The notes: generated by a model not told the origin, from the letters alone. A DNA stretch of 64,000 nucleotides from an uncultured Nitrosomonas sp. (GCA_949281375.1 CASDLT010000053.1:1-64000); one strand, 5' to 3'; numbered from the stretch's first letter, positions 47,917 to 57,488 are shown. Numbers and translations: made by a program.

Positions 47917-48912
47917 ATGGTTGTGGATTTTCCCTTATCGGCGCTCCTAGCACCGCTTATTTCATTTGTGGTTGCTTTTCTTTCAATCATTGGATTGATC
48001 AATAAAAGTAACACCGGCTGGGCGCTGGATTTTCCGAATGCGCGTTCGTTGCATTCAATACCTGTTCCACGCGTAGGCGGCTTAGGCTTGCTATTTGCCG
48101 CCATGCTCAGTTGGATATTTTTTTCTGTTGTCATTCCGGTTGAAATTTGGGTGGGTGTCAGCCTGTTGGCCGGCATTTCATTACTTGATGATATCAGGCA
48201 TCTTCCCGTCTGGAGCCGGTTGCTGGTGCACATCATGGTCGCTTTGGGTGTTTCGGCGATCATGTTGCTGCCATTGTATGGATGGGTGGCTGCACTGTGC
48301 ATGACCTTTGTAATCATCTGGATGACTAACCTCTATAACTTCATGGATGGCTCAGATGGTTTGGCAGGTGGAATGACCGCGATTGGGTTCGGATATTACG
48401 GTGTGCTGGCCTATCTGACGGATGATTATAATTTTGCCGTGATCAATCTCTGCGTTGCAGCAGCAGCACTGGCTTTTCTGGTGCACAATTTTCATCCGGC
48501 ACGAATTTTTCTTGGTGATGTAGGCGCGATTCCACTAGGATTTCTAGCAGCAGCTTTTGGTATTATGGGATGGATGAATCAAACATGGTCCATTTGTTTG
48601 CCATTGCTGATATTCTCTCCATTTATTGTCGATTCGACAGTCACGTTGATCAAGCGATTGCTGCGTGGTGAAAACATCTGGCAGGCGCATCGTGAACATT
48701 ATTATCAGCGTCTGATCGAACGCGGGATTGGGCACCGCAATATGGCATTGTTGAGCTATGGGCTGATGCTGGCCGTGGGAGGAAGCGCTGTGTGGGCAGG
48801 ACAACGGGATCTGACGGTGCAATATTGGGTAGTGATTATGTGGGGAGTGATTTATCTGATATTAATGACTTTTGCGGATTGGGATCAGCAATGGCGCTCG
48901 GATCGAGGATGA
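47917..48912 (+). CDS. WecA/WbpL-like undecaprenyl-phosphate glycosyl-1-phosphate transferase
   Basis: A 331-residue MraY-WecA family membrane enzyme with about ten membrane segments. Landmarks are GLLDD-type Asp pair (ISLLDDIRHLPVWSRL), the YNFMDGSDGLAGG motif and the VHNFHPARIFLGDVGA motif with catalytic Asp, then HREHYYQRL near the C-terminus. It would link the first sugar phosphate of an O-antigen or similar glycan to undecaprenyl phosphate at the inner membrane. The next gene starts one base after its stop, a WbpL-WbpM-like pair. Confidence 0.9.
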   Translation: MVVDFPLSALLAPLISFVVAFLSIIGLINKSNTGWALDFPNARSLHSIPVPRVGGLGLLFAAMLSWIFFSVVIPVEIWVGVSLLAGISLLDDIRHLPVWSRLLVHIMVALGVSAIMLLPLYGWVAALCMTFVIIWMTNLYNFMDGSDGLAGGMTAIGFGYYGVLAYLTDDYNFAVINLCVAAAALAFLVHNFHPARIFLGDVGAIPLGFLAAAFGIMGWMNQTWSICLPLLIFSPFIVDSTVTLIKRLLRGENIWQAHREHYYQRLIERGIGHRNMALLSYGLMLAVGGSAVWAGQRDLTVQYWVVIMWGVIYLILMTFADWDQQWRSDRG

Positions 48913-48913
48913 T

Positions 48914-50803
48914 ATGTTCGTGAGCAGATTTGGAATTCGCACATTGATTGCGATTACGCATGATTTTGTTGCCATTGCAGTCGCCTGGTGGCTTGCTTAT
49001 TTATTCCGCTTCAATTTTGATATCCCTGCCTCGACGTTATCATTCCTGCCAACCATATTACCGTGGGCTGTGCTGATTCAAACGAGTTTCTTTTTTGGGC
49101 TTGGACTGTACCGCGGGTTATGGCGATATGCCAGTTTCCCCGATTTAAAGCGAATATTTATAGCCGTTGTCGCAGGTACTGCGACGGTATTGCTGATGTT
49201 CTGGATATTGGGTGTTCTGGATGATATTCCTGGATCAGTGATTTTGTTGGCACCATTATTGTTATTGCTGATCATGGGCAGCAGCCGGTTGGCCTATCGC
49301 GCCTGGAAAGAACATCGCCTGTACAGTCTTGAGAGCTACGAAGCCAAGCTGGTGCTGGTGATCGGTGCCGGCAACACGGCGGTCAATCTCGTCAAGGATC
49401 TGGCGCACAGCCGCGACTGGCACGTCGTGGGCATGCTGGATGATGACCGCAGGAAGATGGGTACCCGATTACTGGGCGTACGGGTGCTCGGCAAAATCGA
49501 TGAATTGCCGCATTGGGTGCAGCAACTGAATGTGGGCCATGTCATCATCGCGATCCCTTCAGAAGCCCACCGAATTCATCGCCATACCCTGGAAATGTGC
49601 GCCGAAATCGGAGTAAAAGTGATGACAGTGCCGTCCTATGCCGATTTGATCAGCGGTAAGGCTACCGTCTCGACGATCCGGGAAATCGAATTGGATGATT
49701 TGCTCGGCCGTGAACCAGTGGTTCTCGATACGGATGGCCTGCATAGCTTGTTGACCGGCAAAGTTGTGCTGGTTACAGGAGCGGGAGGATCGATTGGCTC
49801 GGAGTTATGTCGGCAACTCATTGCGTATGATCCCGATCGGATCGTATTTCTCGAGCTGAATGAATTTTCGCTCTATAGCATCCAAGAAGAGCTTGCGCCG
49901 CGGTTCCCTAATATCAACATGTCGTTTGTGATTGGCGATATCAAGGATTATGCGCGTATGACTCAAATTTTCACGCAATTCCGGCCCTCGGTCGTTTTTC
50001 ATGCTGCTGCGTATAAGCATGTACCCCTGATGGAGCAGGAAAATGCCTGTCAGGCATTGTTGAACAATGTGCTTGGCACTTATGTGCTGGCGCAAATCGC
50101 CATTAGTTACGGTGTAGGGAAATTTGTGCTGGTTTCAACCGATAAGGCGGTCAATCCCGTGAGCGTCATGGGAGCGAGCAAACGATTGGCAGAAATGGTA
50201 TGTCAGGCGTTACAGCAATCCATTTCTAGGCAAACCTCACAAAATCAAGTTACGCAAACGCTTCCGACATGCTTCGTGATGGTTCGGTTTGGCAATGTGC
50301 TCGGCAGTACGGGCAGCGTTATCCCCAAGTTCCGCGAACAAATCGCCAGGGGCGGGCCCATTACCGTGACGCATCCTGACATGACGCGTTATTTCATGTC
50401 CATTCCCGAAGCTGCGCAGTTGGTATTGCAAGCGGGCTGGATGGGAGGGGTGCGGGGAGGAGGCGAGATATTTGTACTGGATATGGGCAATCCCGTCAGG
50501 ATCGTCGATCTGGCGAATGACCTGATTCATCTTTCAGGTCTGGCTGAAGACGACATCCGGATCGTATACAGCGGACTACGACCGGGCGAGAAATTGCACG
50601 AAGAATTGCTGGCAACCAATGAGAACAGTCTACCGACACCGCACGAAAAATTACGTATTGCGCAGGCGCGCGAAGTCGATGAGCGCTGGCTATCGGATTT
50701 GATCTTGTGGCTAGAGCGAGTATCCGTGCTAAGCGACAAGGAAGTGCGTGATCAGTTGACCAAATGGGTGCCGGAATATACCAATAAAGAATCGACGCAT
50801 TGA
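48914..50803 (+). CDS. WbpM/CapD-like nucleotide-sugar 4,6-dehydratase
   Basis: A 629-residue inner-membrane protein: four N-terminal membrane segments (about 10-115), a first Rossmann region (LVLVIGAGNTAVNLVKDLAH) and a second SDR domain with VLVTGAGGSIGSELCRQL, FHAAAYKHVPLMEQE and VLVSTDKAVNPVSVMGASKRL. The active site has the Met-x3-Lys form typical of UDP-GlcNAc 4,6-dehydratases of the WbpM/FlaA1 group. It would supply UDP-4-keto-6-deoxy sugars for the adjacent transferase. ATG 48914 has GAGG upstream. Confidence 0.92.
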   Translation: MFVSRFGIRTLIAITHDFVAIAVAWWLAYLFRFNFDIPASTLSFLPTILPWAVLIQTSFFFGLGLYRGLWRYASFPDLKRIFIAVVAGTATVLLMFWILGVLDDIPGSVILLAPLLLLLIMGSSRLAYRAWKEHRLYSLESYEAKLVLVIGAGNTAVNLVKDLAHSRDWHVVGMLDDDRRKMGTRLLGVRVLGKIDELPHWVQQLNVGHVIIAIPSEAHRIHRHTLEMCAEIGVKVMTVPSYADLISGKATVSTIREIELDDLLGREPVVLDTDGLHSLLTGKVVLVTGAGGSIGSELCRQLIAYDPDRIVFLELNEFSLYSIQEELAPRFPNINMSFVIGDIKDYARMTQIFTQFRPSVVFHAAAYKHVPLMEQENACQALLNNVLGTYVLAQIAISYGVGKFVLVSTDKAVNPVSVMGASKRLAEMVCQALQQSISRQTSQNQVTQTLPTCFVMVRFGNVLGSTGSVIPKFREQIARGGPITVTHPDMTRYFMSIPEAAQLVLQAGWMGGVRGGGEIFVLDMGNPVRIVDLANDLIHLSGLAEDDIRIVYSGLRPGEKLHEELLATNENSLPTPHEKLRIAQAREVDERWLSDLILWLERVSVLSDKEVRDQLTKWVPEYTNKESTH

Positions 50804-50822
50804 ATAACTCAGCCGTCTAGTG

Positions 50823-50961
50823 AAACGCTGATTAATTCAGTGAACGAGAGGAAGTGTAGGGCGCTTGGAACGCTGCAACCAAGACATATCAACGCGATAG
50901 GCGAGAGAGCGAGTATCCCGCAAGGAAGCGATTCGCTCGTGCAGCGAATTAATCAGCGTTT
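50823..50961. repeat. palindromic repeat element with 16-bp perfect terminal inverted repeats
   Basis: AAACGCTGATTAATTC (50823-50838) is repeated in perfect inverse as GAATTAATCAGCGTTT (50946-50961), and pairing continues inward with few mismatches (ACGAG / CTCGT). The 139-base unit has no coding capacity and resembles a small non-autonomous element. Its core 50875-50904 matches 27 of 30 bases at 26036-26065. The right arm supplies the last codons and TAA stop of the minus-strand ABC transporter gene, so insertion appears to have set the end of that protein. Confidence 0.8.
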
Positions 50962-52658
50962 ACCTGTGTTGATCCGTGGTTGGAAGAACGCATGTGGGTG
51001 AGATTTTTTGTGATGCAGCCATTTTCCAGAACCACGATCCGGTCGATTTTCTTCAAAGGAGGAATATGCCGATTAAAGATGAGTGTGGTGCGCTGATGTG
51101 TGAGTTTATCCAGAGCGGAAAGCAAATGGCCTGCATCCGGCGCATCAAGCGTAGGTAATTCATCCAGAATCATTATGGATGGATTCTTGAGGAAATTGCG
51201 CGCAACGGCGATGTAATGACATTGGACTGGCGTGAGTTGTACCTGACCTTCACCAACCCGAGTCTGCAAGCCTTCTGGCATTTCTCGAATGAATGACATC
51301 GCATGGGAGGCTTGAGCAGCGGCGGTAATCGGAGACTCATGCGAGCAACGCATTTTTCCATAGGCAATGTTTCCAGCAATGCTGCCACTCAACACCCGGC
51401 CATTTTTCGAGACGATTCCTATACTGCTGTGCAGGCAACCCAGAACAATGTCGTTCAGTGGGTGATCATCCAGCAACAATGATCCGCTGCTGGGTTGCTG
51501 CATGCGCAGTATCAGGTCGATCACGGTATTTTTTTCGTCATCCGTGTAGCCTGTGAATACAATGGTTTCACCAGCTTTAATGACGAGATTGATGGGGCCG
51601 AGAACCGGTTTTGAGCCCATATTCTCCTGTGCGCGCAACTGCTTGAATTCCAGTTTTCCCAGGATGGGCTTAAGGTAAACAGTGCCTGAGTCTTCTTCCG
51701 ACTCCCGATTCAGAAAAAGCCCTAAGGGCTCGCTATCCTGTTTATGTTCTTGCCATATTTTTACAAGGTCAGCAATGCGGCCGAGCGGACCGATCAGCAA
51801 CGCGGCTGCAGTAACTAATGCGCCAGCGTCAGCGATAGTCAAGGAATGATCGAAGATTTGCTGAGTGAAGAAATACACGACGGCTGCAATGATCAGCGCG
51901 GTGATCAATTCACCAATCGGTTTAATGATGGCCCCGATCGAAGAACGGCGAATTTCTTCCTGATAAAAGGACTGTGCGATCTTGCCCAGTCGCTGGCTTT
52001 CCTGAGTCTGGCCTTCATTCAAGCGGATTTCTCGGTAATGCTTGATTGATTGATGTACATGGTTGGATAGATTGGCAGATGCCGCTTCCTTGCGCTGAGA
52101 AAGCTTGCTGAGGTGCCCCCGTGTAATATGAACGTTCAGCATTAGGAGCGGCCCAATGAACAGCAACAGCACAAAAAATTCCCGGTTGAGAAAAAACAAG
52201 CACAGCATCAGTCCAACGATGGTCAAGCTGGCATGGATTGCGGTGGCGATATTTTTTACCGTGGATTGAGTGACATGATGAATCTGGGATATCAACGCAT
52301 CGATTTCATTGCTGTCGTCTAGTTGCCGGTAATCGTTGACTGGTAATGTCAAGAGCTTCTCGAATAGTTCAATGCGCACATCAGTTCCCAACTGATCGCT
52401 GGCTCTGGCAGCGGAATGGCTGCTCATGTAATCGGCTAAGCTCCGTATTACAAAGAGCATCAATGTAGCCAGCAATGTGCCTTGCACGAGCGTCAAATCC
52501 TGCTGGATGAAAATACTGTCGAGCAATCGTTGGATGAATAGCGGTAACGCCGCTACAGTAGCCGCACTGATGAATATGGCGCAAAAAGCCAGCGCTAATA
52601 GCTTCCAATACGGCCCAAGCTTGCGGGGTAATAGCCAATGTGATCGTCGGTGCATCAT
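50949..52658 (-). CDS. ABC exporter (MsbA-like fusion) with degenerate ATPase domain
   Basis: A 569-residue half-transporter with six membrane helices (about 15-310) and a C-terminal nucleotide-binding domain. The ATPase motifs are eroded: Walker A reads GYTDDEKNT instead of GxxGxGKS/T, keeping the Lys, and the signature reads QLTPVQ instead of LSGGQ. Walker B with catalytic Glu (SIMILDE) and the switch His (FNRHIPP) remain. It may be a weak or dead ATPase, a heterodimer partner, or in decay. The start is uncertain: the frame reaches 52757, and I chose the ATG pair at 52658. It is divergent from rfbA, within polysaccharide genes. Confidence 0.8.
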   Translation of the reverse strand: MMHRRSHWLLPRKLGPYWKLLALAFCAIFISAATVAALPLFIQRLLDSIFIQQDLTLVQGTLLATLMLFVIRSLADYMSSHSAARASDQLGTDVRIELFEKLLTLPVNDYRQLDDSNEIDALISQIHHVTQSTVKNIATAIHASLTIVGLMLCLFFLNREFFVLLLFIGPLLMLNVHITRGHLSKLSQRKEAASANLSNHVHQSIKHYREIRLNEGQTQESQRLGKIAQSFYQEEIRRSSIGAIIKPIGELITALIIAAVVYFFTQQIFDHSLTIADAGALVTAAALLIGPLGRIADLVKIWQEHKQDSEPLGLFLNRESEEDSGTVYLKPILGKLEFKQLRAQENMGSKPVLGPINLVIKAGETIVFTGYTDDEKNTVIDLILRMQQPSSGSLLLDDHPLNDIVLGCLHSSIGIVSKNGRVLSGSIAGNIAYGKMRCSHESPITAAAQASHAMSFIREMPEGLQTRVGEGQVQLTPVQCHYIAVARNFLKNPSIMILDELPTLDAPDAGHLLSALDKLTHQRTTLIFNRHIPPLKKIDRIVVLENGCITKNLTHMRSSNHGSTQVNAD

Positions 52659-52805
52659 AAGGAAGGATTCTACATGAACATCGGGTCGATAATTGTAGTG
52701 CGCAGCTATCAGGTATGAATAGTAGATATAGTACAATCGCACTACTTTTTCACGCATGAGTCAGTACCCATTACTTTCGAACGCTTCTGATTATCGAGAT
52801 TCCGT

Positions 52806-53732
52806 ATGTCAATATCGAACACGTCGTCCTCATTTCGTCAACGTTCTTCTTTGCCACGCCGCAAAGGTATCGTACTCGCGGGTGGTTCCGGTACCCGGCT
52901 GTATCCAGTAACGCAGGTTGTGTCGAAACAATTGTTGCCGGTATTCGACAAGCCGATGGTTTATTACCCGCTCAGTACGCTGATGCTGGCGGGGATTCAG
53001 GACATTCTGATTATTTCCACACCCCGGGATGTGAGTAGCTTTCAGGAGCTTCTCCGCGACGGTCACCAATGGGGGCTGAACATTTCCTATGCTGAGCAGC
53101 CCTCGCCGGATGGTCTGGCACAAGCATTCATCATCGGCGAATCATTTATCGGGAATGACGCTTCGGCATTGGTGCTGGGGGACAATATTTTTTATGGCCA
53201 TGATTTTCACCATTTGCTGAGCAATGCGATGCAACGTACCCAAGGCGCCAGCGTATTCGCTTATCATGTGCATGATCCGGAGCGCTATGGTGTAGTGGAG
53301 TTCGATCAACAGGGCAATGTGATCAATCTCGAGGAAAAGCCGCAGCAGCCCAAGTCGCACTATGCCGTCACCGGTCTCTATTTTTACGATGCCAAGGTCG
53401 TCGATTACGCCAAAATTCTCAAGCCATCGTTCCGCAATGAACTGGAGATTACTGACTTGAACCGGATGTACCTGGAACAGTCAGCACTAAGCGTCGAGAT
53501 TATGGGGCGGGGTTATGCCTGGCTGGATACAGGTACACACGAATCATTGCTGGATGCGAGTCAATTCGTGGCCACGATTGAACATCGTCAAGGATTGAAA
53601 ATTGCCTGTCCGGAGGAAATCGCTTTTCGACAGGGTTGGATCGATGCTGCGCGGCTGGAAACATTGGCGCTTCCGCTGGCAAAGAATGGGTATGGACAGT
53701 ATTTGCTGGAAGTGCTTAAACGTGAATTTTAA
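52806..53732 (+). CDS. rfbA: glucose-1-phosphate thymidylyltransferase
   Basis: A 308-residue RmlA making dTDP-glucose, first step of dTDP-L-rhamnose. The nucleotide-binding loop [29 protein letters not shown] and [10 protein letters not shown] are diagnostic; the later [15 protein letters not shown] is also typical. A 20-residue Ser-rich N-terminal extension precedes the conserved KGIVLAGG, so translation may begin slightly later. rfbC follows 24 bases downstream; rfbB and rfbD are missing here. Confidence 0.95.
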   Translation: MSISNTSSSFRQRSSLPRRKGIVLAGGSGTRLYPVTQVVSKQLLPVFDKPMVYYPLSTLMLAGIQDILIISTPRDVSSFQELLRDGHQWGLNISYAEQPSPDGLAQAFIIGESFIGNDASALVLGDNIFYGHDFHHLLSNAMQRTQGASVFAYHVHDPERYGVVEFDQQGNVINLEEKPQQPKSHYAVTGLYFYDAKVVDYAKILKPSFRNELEITDLNRMYLEQSALSVEIMGRGYAWLDTGTHESLLDASQFVATIEHRQGLKIACPEEIAFRQGWIDAARLETLALPLAKNGYGQYLLEVLKREF

Positions 53733-53756
53733 CCGCCATTGATTGGATAGCCTTAT

Positions 53757-54305
53757 ATGAAGTTTACTCAACTAGCCATACCTGAAGTGTTTCTGTTCGA
53801 GCCGAAGGTCTTCAGTGATGATCGCGGTTTTTTTTTCGAAAGTTTCAATCAGCAGCAATTTGAAGCGGCGGTAGGAAAAAGAATACATTTCGTACAGAGC
53901 AATCACTCCTATTCGATCCAGCATGTGCTGCGCGGTCTGCATTATCAGATTCAGCAAGCGCAGGGAAAACTGGTGCGTGTGATTGCAGGTAGTGTGTTCG
54001 ATGTCGCAGTGGATATTCGCCGTCAATCACCGACGTTTGGACAATGGATCGGTGAGGTGCTGAGCGCCGAGAATAAAAAGCAGCTTTGGATACCTGCTGG
54101 TTTTGCGCATGGTTTTGTGGTGCTTTCGGAGCGCGCCGAATTTCTATACGACACGACTGATTATTGGGCGCCGCAGCATGAACGCTGCATCGTATGGAAT
54201 GACGCCCATTTGGCCATCGACTGGCGGCTGGACGGCATTCGACCGGTACTGTCAGACAAAGATGCACGCGGTGTATCCTTCCATGATGCGGAAGTGTACG
54301 AGTAA
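53757..54305 (+). CDS. rfbC: dTDP-4-dehydrorhamnose 3,5-epimerase
   Basis: A 182-residue RmlC cupin, third step of dTDP-rhamnose synthesis. Landmarks are PEVFLFEPKVFSDDRGFFFESFNQ, FVQSNHSYSIQHVLRGLHYQ with the active-site His, VDIRRQSPTFGQW and IPAGFAHGFVVLSERAEFLY. It pairs with rfbA upstream. radA begins 9 bases after the stop on the same strand, probably in one transcript. Confidence 0.95.
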   Translation: MKFTQLAIPEVFLFEPKVFSDDRGFFFESFNQQQFEAAVGKRIHFVQSNHSYSIQHVLRGLHYQIQQAQGKLVRVIAGSVFDVAVDIRRQSPTFGQWIGEVLSAENKKQLWIPAGFAHGFVVLSERAEFLYDTTDYWAPQHERCIVWNDAHLAIDWRLDGIRPVLSDKDARGVSFHDAEVYE

Positions 54306-54314
54306 TCGACCGGA

Positions 54315-55664
54315 ATGGCCAAACAAAAATCAGTTTATACCTGTACTGAATGTGGCGGCCAGACTCTGAAATGGCAGGGTCAATGTACGCATTGCCTGTC
54401 ATGGAATACCTTGGTCGAAACCATTGCCGAGAAACCTGTTACACGCTTCAGTCCCGTATCGGCGACTGGGCAGGTACAGAATCTAAGCACGATCGAGGCG
54501 CATGAGGAACCTCGATTTCCGACTGGTTTGGAAGAACTGGATCGGGTTCTGGGAGGCGGAATTGTTCACGGGGGAGTGGTGCTGCTGGGAGGGGATCCCG
54601 GCATTGGCAAGTCGACCTTGCTGTTGCAAGCGCTTTCTTATATGTCAGCACATCAGCAAGTGCTGTACGTCAGCGGTGAGGAATCGGCGCAACAGGTTTC
54701 TTTGCGCGCCAAGCGTCTGGCGCTGAACGTCAACGCTGTGAATCTGCTGGCGGAAATTCAGTTGGAAAAAATTCAATCGGTACTTGCCGAACGCAAACCG
54801 GCGATTGCGGTGATTGACTCAATCCAGACCGTATATTCAGAAGCTCTGCAATCGGCGCCGGGGTCTGTTGCTCAGGTGCGTGAATGTGCTGCGCAATTGA
54901 CGCGTCTGGCAAAATCGAGCGGAACTTGCATCATACTGGTTGGCCACGTCACAAAAGAAGGTGCATTGGCAGGGCCGCGTGTGCTGGAACATATGGTCGA
55001 TACAGTGTTGTACTTCGAAGGTGATCTGCATTCGAGTTTTCGCATGATCCGCGCATTCAAGAATCGCTTTGGCGCCGTGAACGAACTGGGTGTTTTTGCG
55101 ATGGGAGAAAAAGGATTGCGCGAGGTGAAGAATCCTTCGGCGTTGTTTCTTTCGCATCATGACGCTCAAGTTCCAGGTTCGTGCATCATGGTAACGCAAG
55201 AAGGCTCCCGACCGTTGCTGGTAGAGATACAAGCCTTGGTCGCTGAAGCACACTCTCCCAGTCCACGGCGGTTATGCGTGGGGCTGGAGCAAAACCGGCT
55301 CGCGATGTTATTGGCGGTGCTGCATCGCCATGCCGGCATGGCTTGTTATGACCAGGATGTATTCGTCAATGCGGTCGGTGGCGTCAAAATCACTGAACCC
55401 GGTGCGGATCTTGCGGTGTTGCTTGCAATAGTTTCTTCTTTGAAAAACAAACCGTTAGCAGAAAAGATGGTCGTGGTCGGCGAAATTGGCCTGGCCGGCG
55501 AAATACGTCCGGTGCAACGCGGCCAGGAGCGGCTCAAGGAAGCGGCAAAACTCGGATTTAAACGGGCGCTCATTCCAATAGCCAATAAACCCAAGCAACC
55601 CATTGACGGCATCGAGGTCATCGCCGTCAAAAGAATTGCAGAAGCTGTCGCACACATGGACTGA
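54315..55664 (+). CDS. radA: DNA repair protein RadA
   Basis: A branch-migrating RecA-like ATPase of recombination, 449 residues. Zinc finger cysteines 10, 13, 24 and 27 (CTEC ... CTHC), Walker A GGDPGIGKST at 91-100, the RadA-specific KNRFGAVNELGVF motif near 250 and a C-terminal Lon-like domain (VNAVGGVKITEPGADLAVLLAI). All motifs are intact. Its location after rfbC is unusual but in frame with the strand of that cluster. Confidence 0.96.
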   Translation: MAKQKSVYTCTECGGQTLKWQGQCTHCLSWNTLVETIAEKPVTRFSPVSATGQVQNLSTIEAHEEPRFPTGLEELDRVLGGGIVHGGVVLLGGDPGIGKSTLLLQALSYMSAHQQVLYVSGEESAQQVSLRAKRLALNVNAVNLLAEIQLEKIQSVLAERKPAIAVIDSIQTVYSEALQSAPGSVAQVRECAAQLTRLAKSSGTCIILVGHVTKEGALAGPRVLEHMVDTVLYFEGDLHSSFRMIRAFKNRFGAVNELGVFAMGEKGLREVKNPSALFLSHHDAQVPGSCIMVTQEGSRPLLVEIQALVAEAHSPSPRRLCVGLEQNRLAMLLAVLHRHAGMACYDQDVFVNAVGGVKITEPGADLAVLLAIVSSLKNKPLAEKMVVVGEIGLAGEIRPVQRGQERLKEAAKLGFKRALIPIANKPKQPIDGIEVIAVKRIAEAVAHMD

Positions 55665-55746
55665 TGAGTCCGTGCGAAAACTTTTTCAACACTGTGCTAA
55701 CGAATGAGATTGTGTATGTTCTCAAGAAAATGAAACGCTGATGCGG

Positions 55747-56565
55747 CTACAAAAAATGCATGATAGCGATCAATGTGAGTCCTCCGGTTGCATAGATCAG
55801 CGGACTATCCCAAGTGTGAGGAGAAAAAGCTTCGGCCAGAGTGATCAGCAGCGGAAGCGTAACACATGCGGCAAATAGCTGAACCGGACTGAAATAGGCA
55901 TGGAATGCTATCACTGTGATCAACGTCGTCACGAATATGCAAGCACTACCGGCATCACTTCGCACATACCGCTCCTTGGTGAATAACGCATAAGTCGCAT
56001 ATTTCCGTTGTCCAAAGCGTATGCCGATGGGTTCAGCCAAGCCGTCGCCAACGCCGTTGGCGATAATGATGATCATCAGCAGCGGTATCATGTTGTTACT
56101 TTCGAAGTAGATCAACAGTGGAATGAGCACGGCATAACTAGCCATGAATTGCGTATACAGCCATATCAGGGTGTATGGCCTGTCTTCGGGTCTATCGATC
56201 GAGCGGAACATGATCTGGAGGAACTGAAATCGATTGCGCAATGGCGCTGCAAAACAGGTCAGAAAAACGAATGCACATACCATGTCCATGAAAAATGTGA
56301 CTGCGCTGTAGGAATATTCAACGACCGATGACAGCAATGTTGGTAGAAAGAAAAAAGCAAAATGGTTGATCTTGCGAGTGTAATTGACCTTGACATCGTG
56401 CTTGATGACCAGCAATCCATTGAGATAATGGATTAGCAGCAATACGATGTAAAAACAAGCATGATGCAACCAATAAGTCGATGGGATGTCCATTTTTTCA
56501 AAAGCTATAGGTATACTGCCGGATTTTTTCATTCGATTTTGAAATAATCCGCGGTTAACATTCAT
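55747..56565 (-). CDS. dolichol/phytol kinase-like membrane protein
   Basis: A 272-residue protein with about seven membrane segments. NGVGDGLAEPIGIRFGQRKY (about 175-195) resembles the GDa-A-iG-fG motif of the CTP-dependent dolichol and phytol kinase (SEC59/VTE5) family, which phosphorylate isoprenoid alcohols. FTKERYVRSDAGSACIF continues the motif region. The bacterial substrate is unknown. Several Met codons in the first 25 residues leave the start open. It is divergent from the ceramidase-like gene, which may point to a shared lipid-alcohol function. Confidence 0.65.
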   Translation of the reverse strand: MNVNRGLFQNRMKKSGSIPIAFEKMDIPSTYWLHHACFYIVLLLIHYLNGLLVIKHDVKVNYTRKINHFAFFFLPTLLSSVVEYSYSAVTFFMDMVCAFVFLTCFAAPLRNRFQFLQIMFRSIDRPEDRPYTLIWLYTQFMASYAVLIPLLIYFESNNMIPLLMIIIIANGVGDGLAEPIGIRFGQRKYATYALFTKERYVRSDAGSACIFVTTLITVIAFHAYFSPVQLFAACVTLPLLITLAEAFSPHTWDSPLIYATGGLTLIAIMHFL

Positions 56566-56705
56566 TGAGGAATGCCTGCGTATTATTGATCAGTAGTATA
56601 GATCGAATGAATCCATTGCAGGCGTTTTCGATCTGATTGCAGCAATGGGGTAAGTAACTGAAATGGCGTAACTTCACTTTGATAAATAAAGTAAGGCCCG
56701 ACTAA

Positions 56706-57488
56706 ATGAATAAGCAGCGGCAATTCTGGATGCTGGGAGGATGTTCGATTATAGTCGTGATGGTCGCGTGGCTGCTGCCGCCTTTTCCCCAACCTGTCGA
56801 TTATCATGAATTCGCAGATCAGCGCAGCTTTTTCGACATTCCCAATTTCAGGGATGTAATGTCCAATCTGGCGTTTCTATTGAGTGCCATTGCCGGGACA
56901 TTATTTCTATATCGAACTCATTGCGCACCGGCGCAACGAATCTTTACTCACCTCAATGAATCGTTGCCCTACTGGATTTTGTTTCTGAGCGTAGGTACGG
57001 TTGCGTTAGGCTCTATGTATTATCACTGGGCACCCGATAACGACCGCCTTATATGGGATCGCTTACCCATCGTTTTTGCACTTGCCGCATTGTTATCGGC
57101 TACGCTGGTTGAACGTGTCGATCGCACTGCCGGTCTATGGGCGTTACCTGTATTCATGCTGCTGGCTGCCTTGAGTGTATGGCATTGGCACTGGACTGAA
57201 TTGCAAGGCAGAGGCAATCTGAACTTCTATGTTGTGACTCAGTTCTATTCGATTGCCGTAATTCTCTGGATCAGTTCGCAGTTTCCATCGCGGTACAGCC
57301 ATGCCAATGATATTTATCAGGTGATTGCGTTGTACGGGGTAGCGAAGGCCGCTGAAATGCTCGACGAATCCATTTTTTCATGGACTCATGGGCATGTCAG
57401 CGGTCATACCCTCAAGCATCTCATTGCAGCTTATGCCGTTTACCGGATCGTGCAGATATTAATTAAACGGCGCGCTACTCAACTATAG
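56706..57488 (+). CDS. alkaline ceramidase-like membrane hydrolase (CREST superfamily)
   Basis: A 260-residue protein with seven predicted membrane segments. It carries the conserved Ser and His of the CREST family in GSMYYHWAPDNDRLIWDRLPI, the Asp in the same stretch, and a C-terminal HTLKHLIAA (HxxxH) for the catalytic zinc. The family includes alkaline ceramidases, progestin receptors and uncharacterised bacterial members, so lipid amide hydrolysis is plausible but unproven. It is convergent with rhlE across 45 bases. Confidence 0.7.
   Translation: MNKQRQFWMLGGCSIIVVMVAWLLPPFPQPVDYHEFADQRSFFDIPNFRDVMSNLAFLLSAIAGTLFLYRTHCAPAQRIFTHLNESLPYWILFLSVGTVALGSMYYHWAPDNDRLIWDRLPIVFALAALLSATLVERVDRTAGLWALPVFMLLAALSVWHWHWTELQGRGNLNFYVVTQFYSIAVILWISSQFPSRYSHANDIYQVIALYGVAKAAEMLDESIFSWTHGHVSGHTLKHLIAAYAVYRIVQILIKRRATQL

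Noticed and set aside
55726-55745. TGAAACGCTGAT word matching the end of the palindromic element
   Set aside because: Only 12 bases match and neither the second arm nor the core is present, so it was not listed as a copy.
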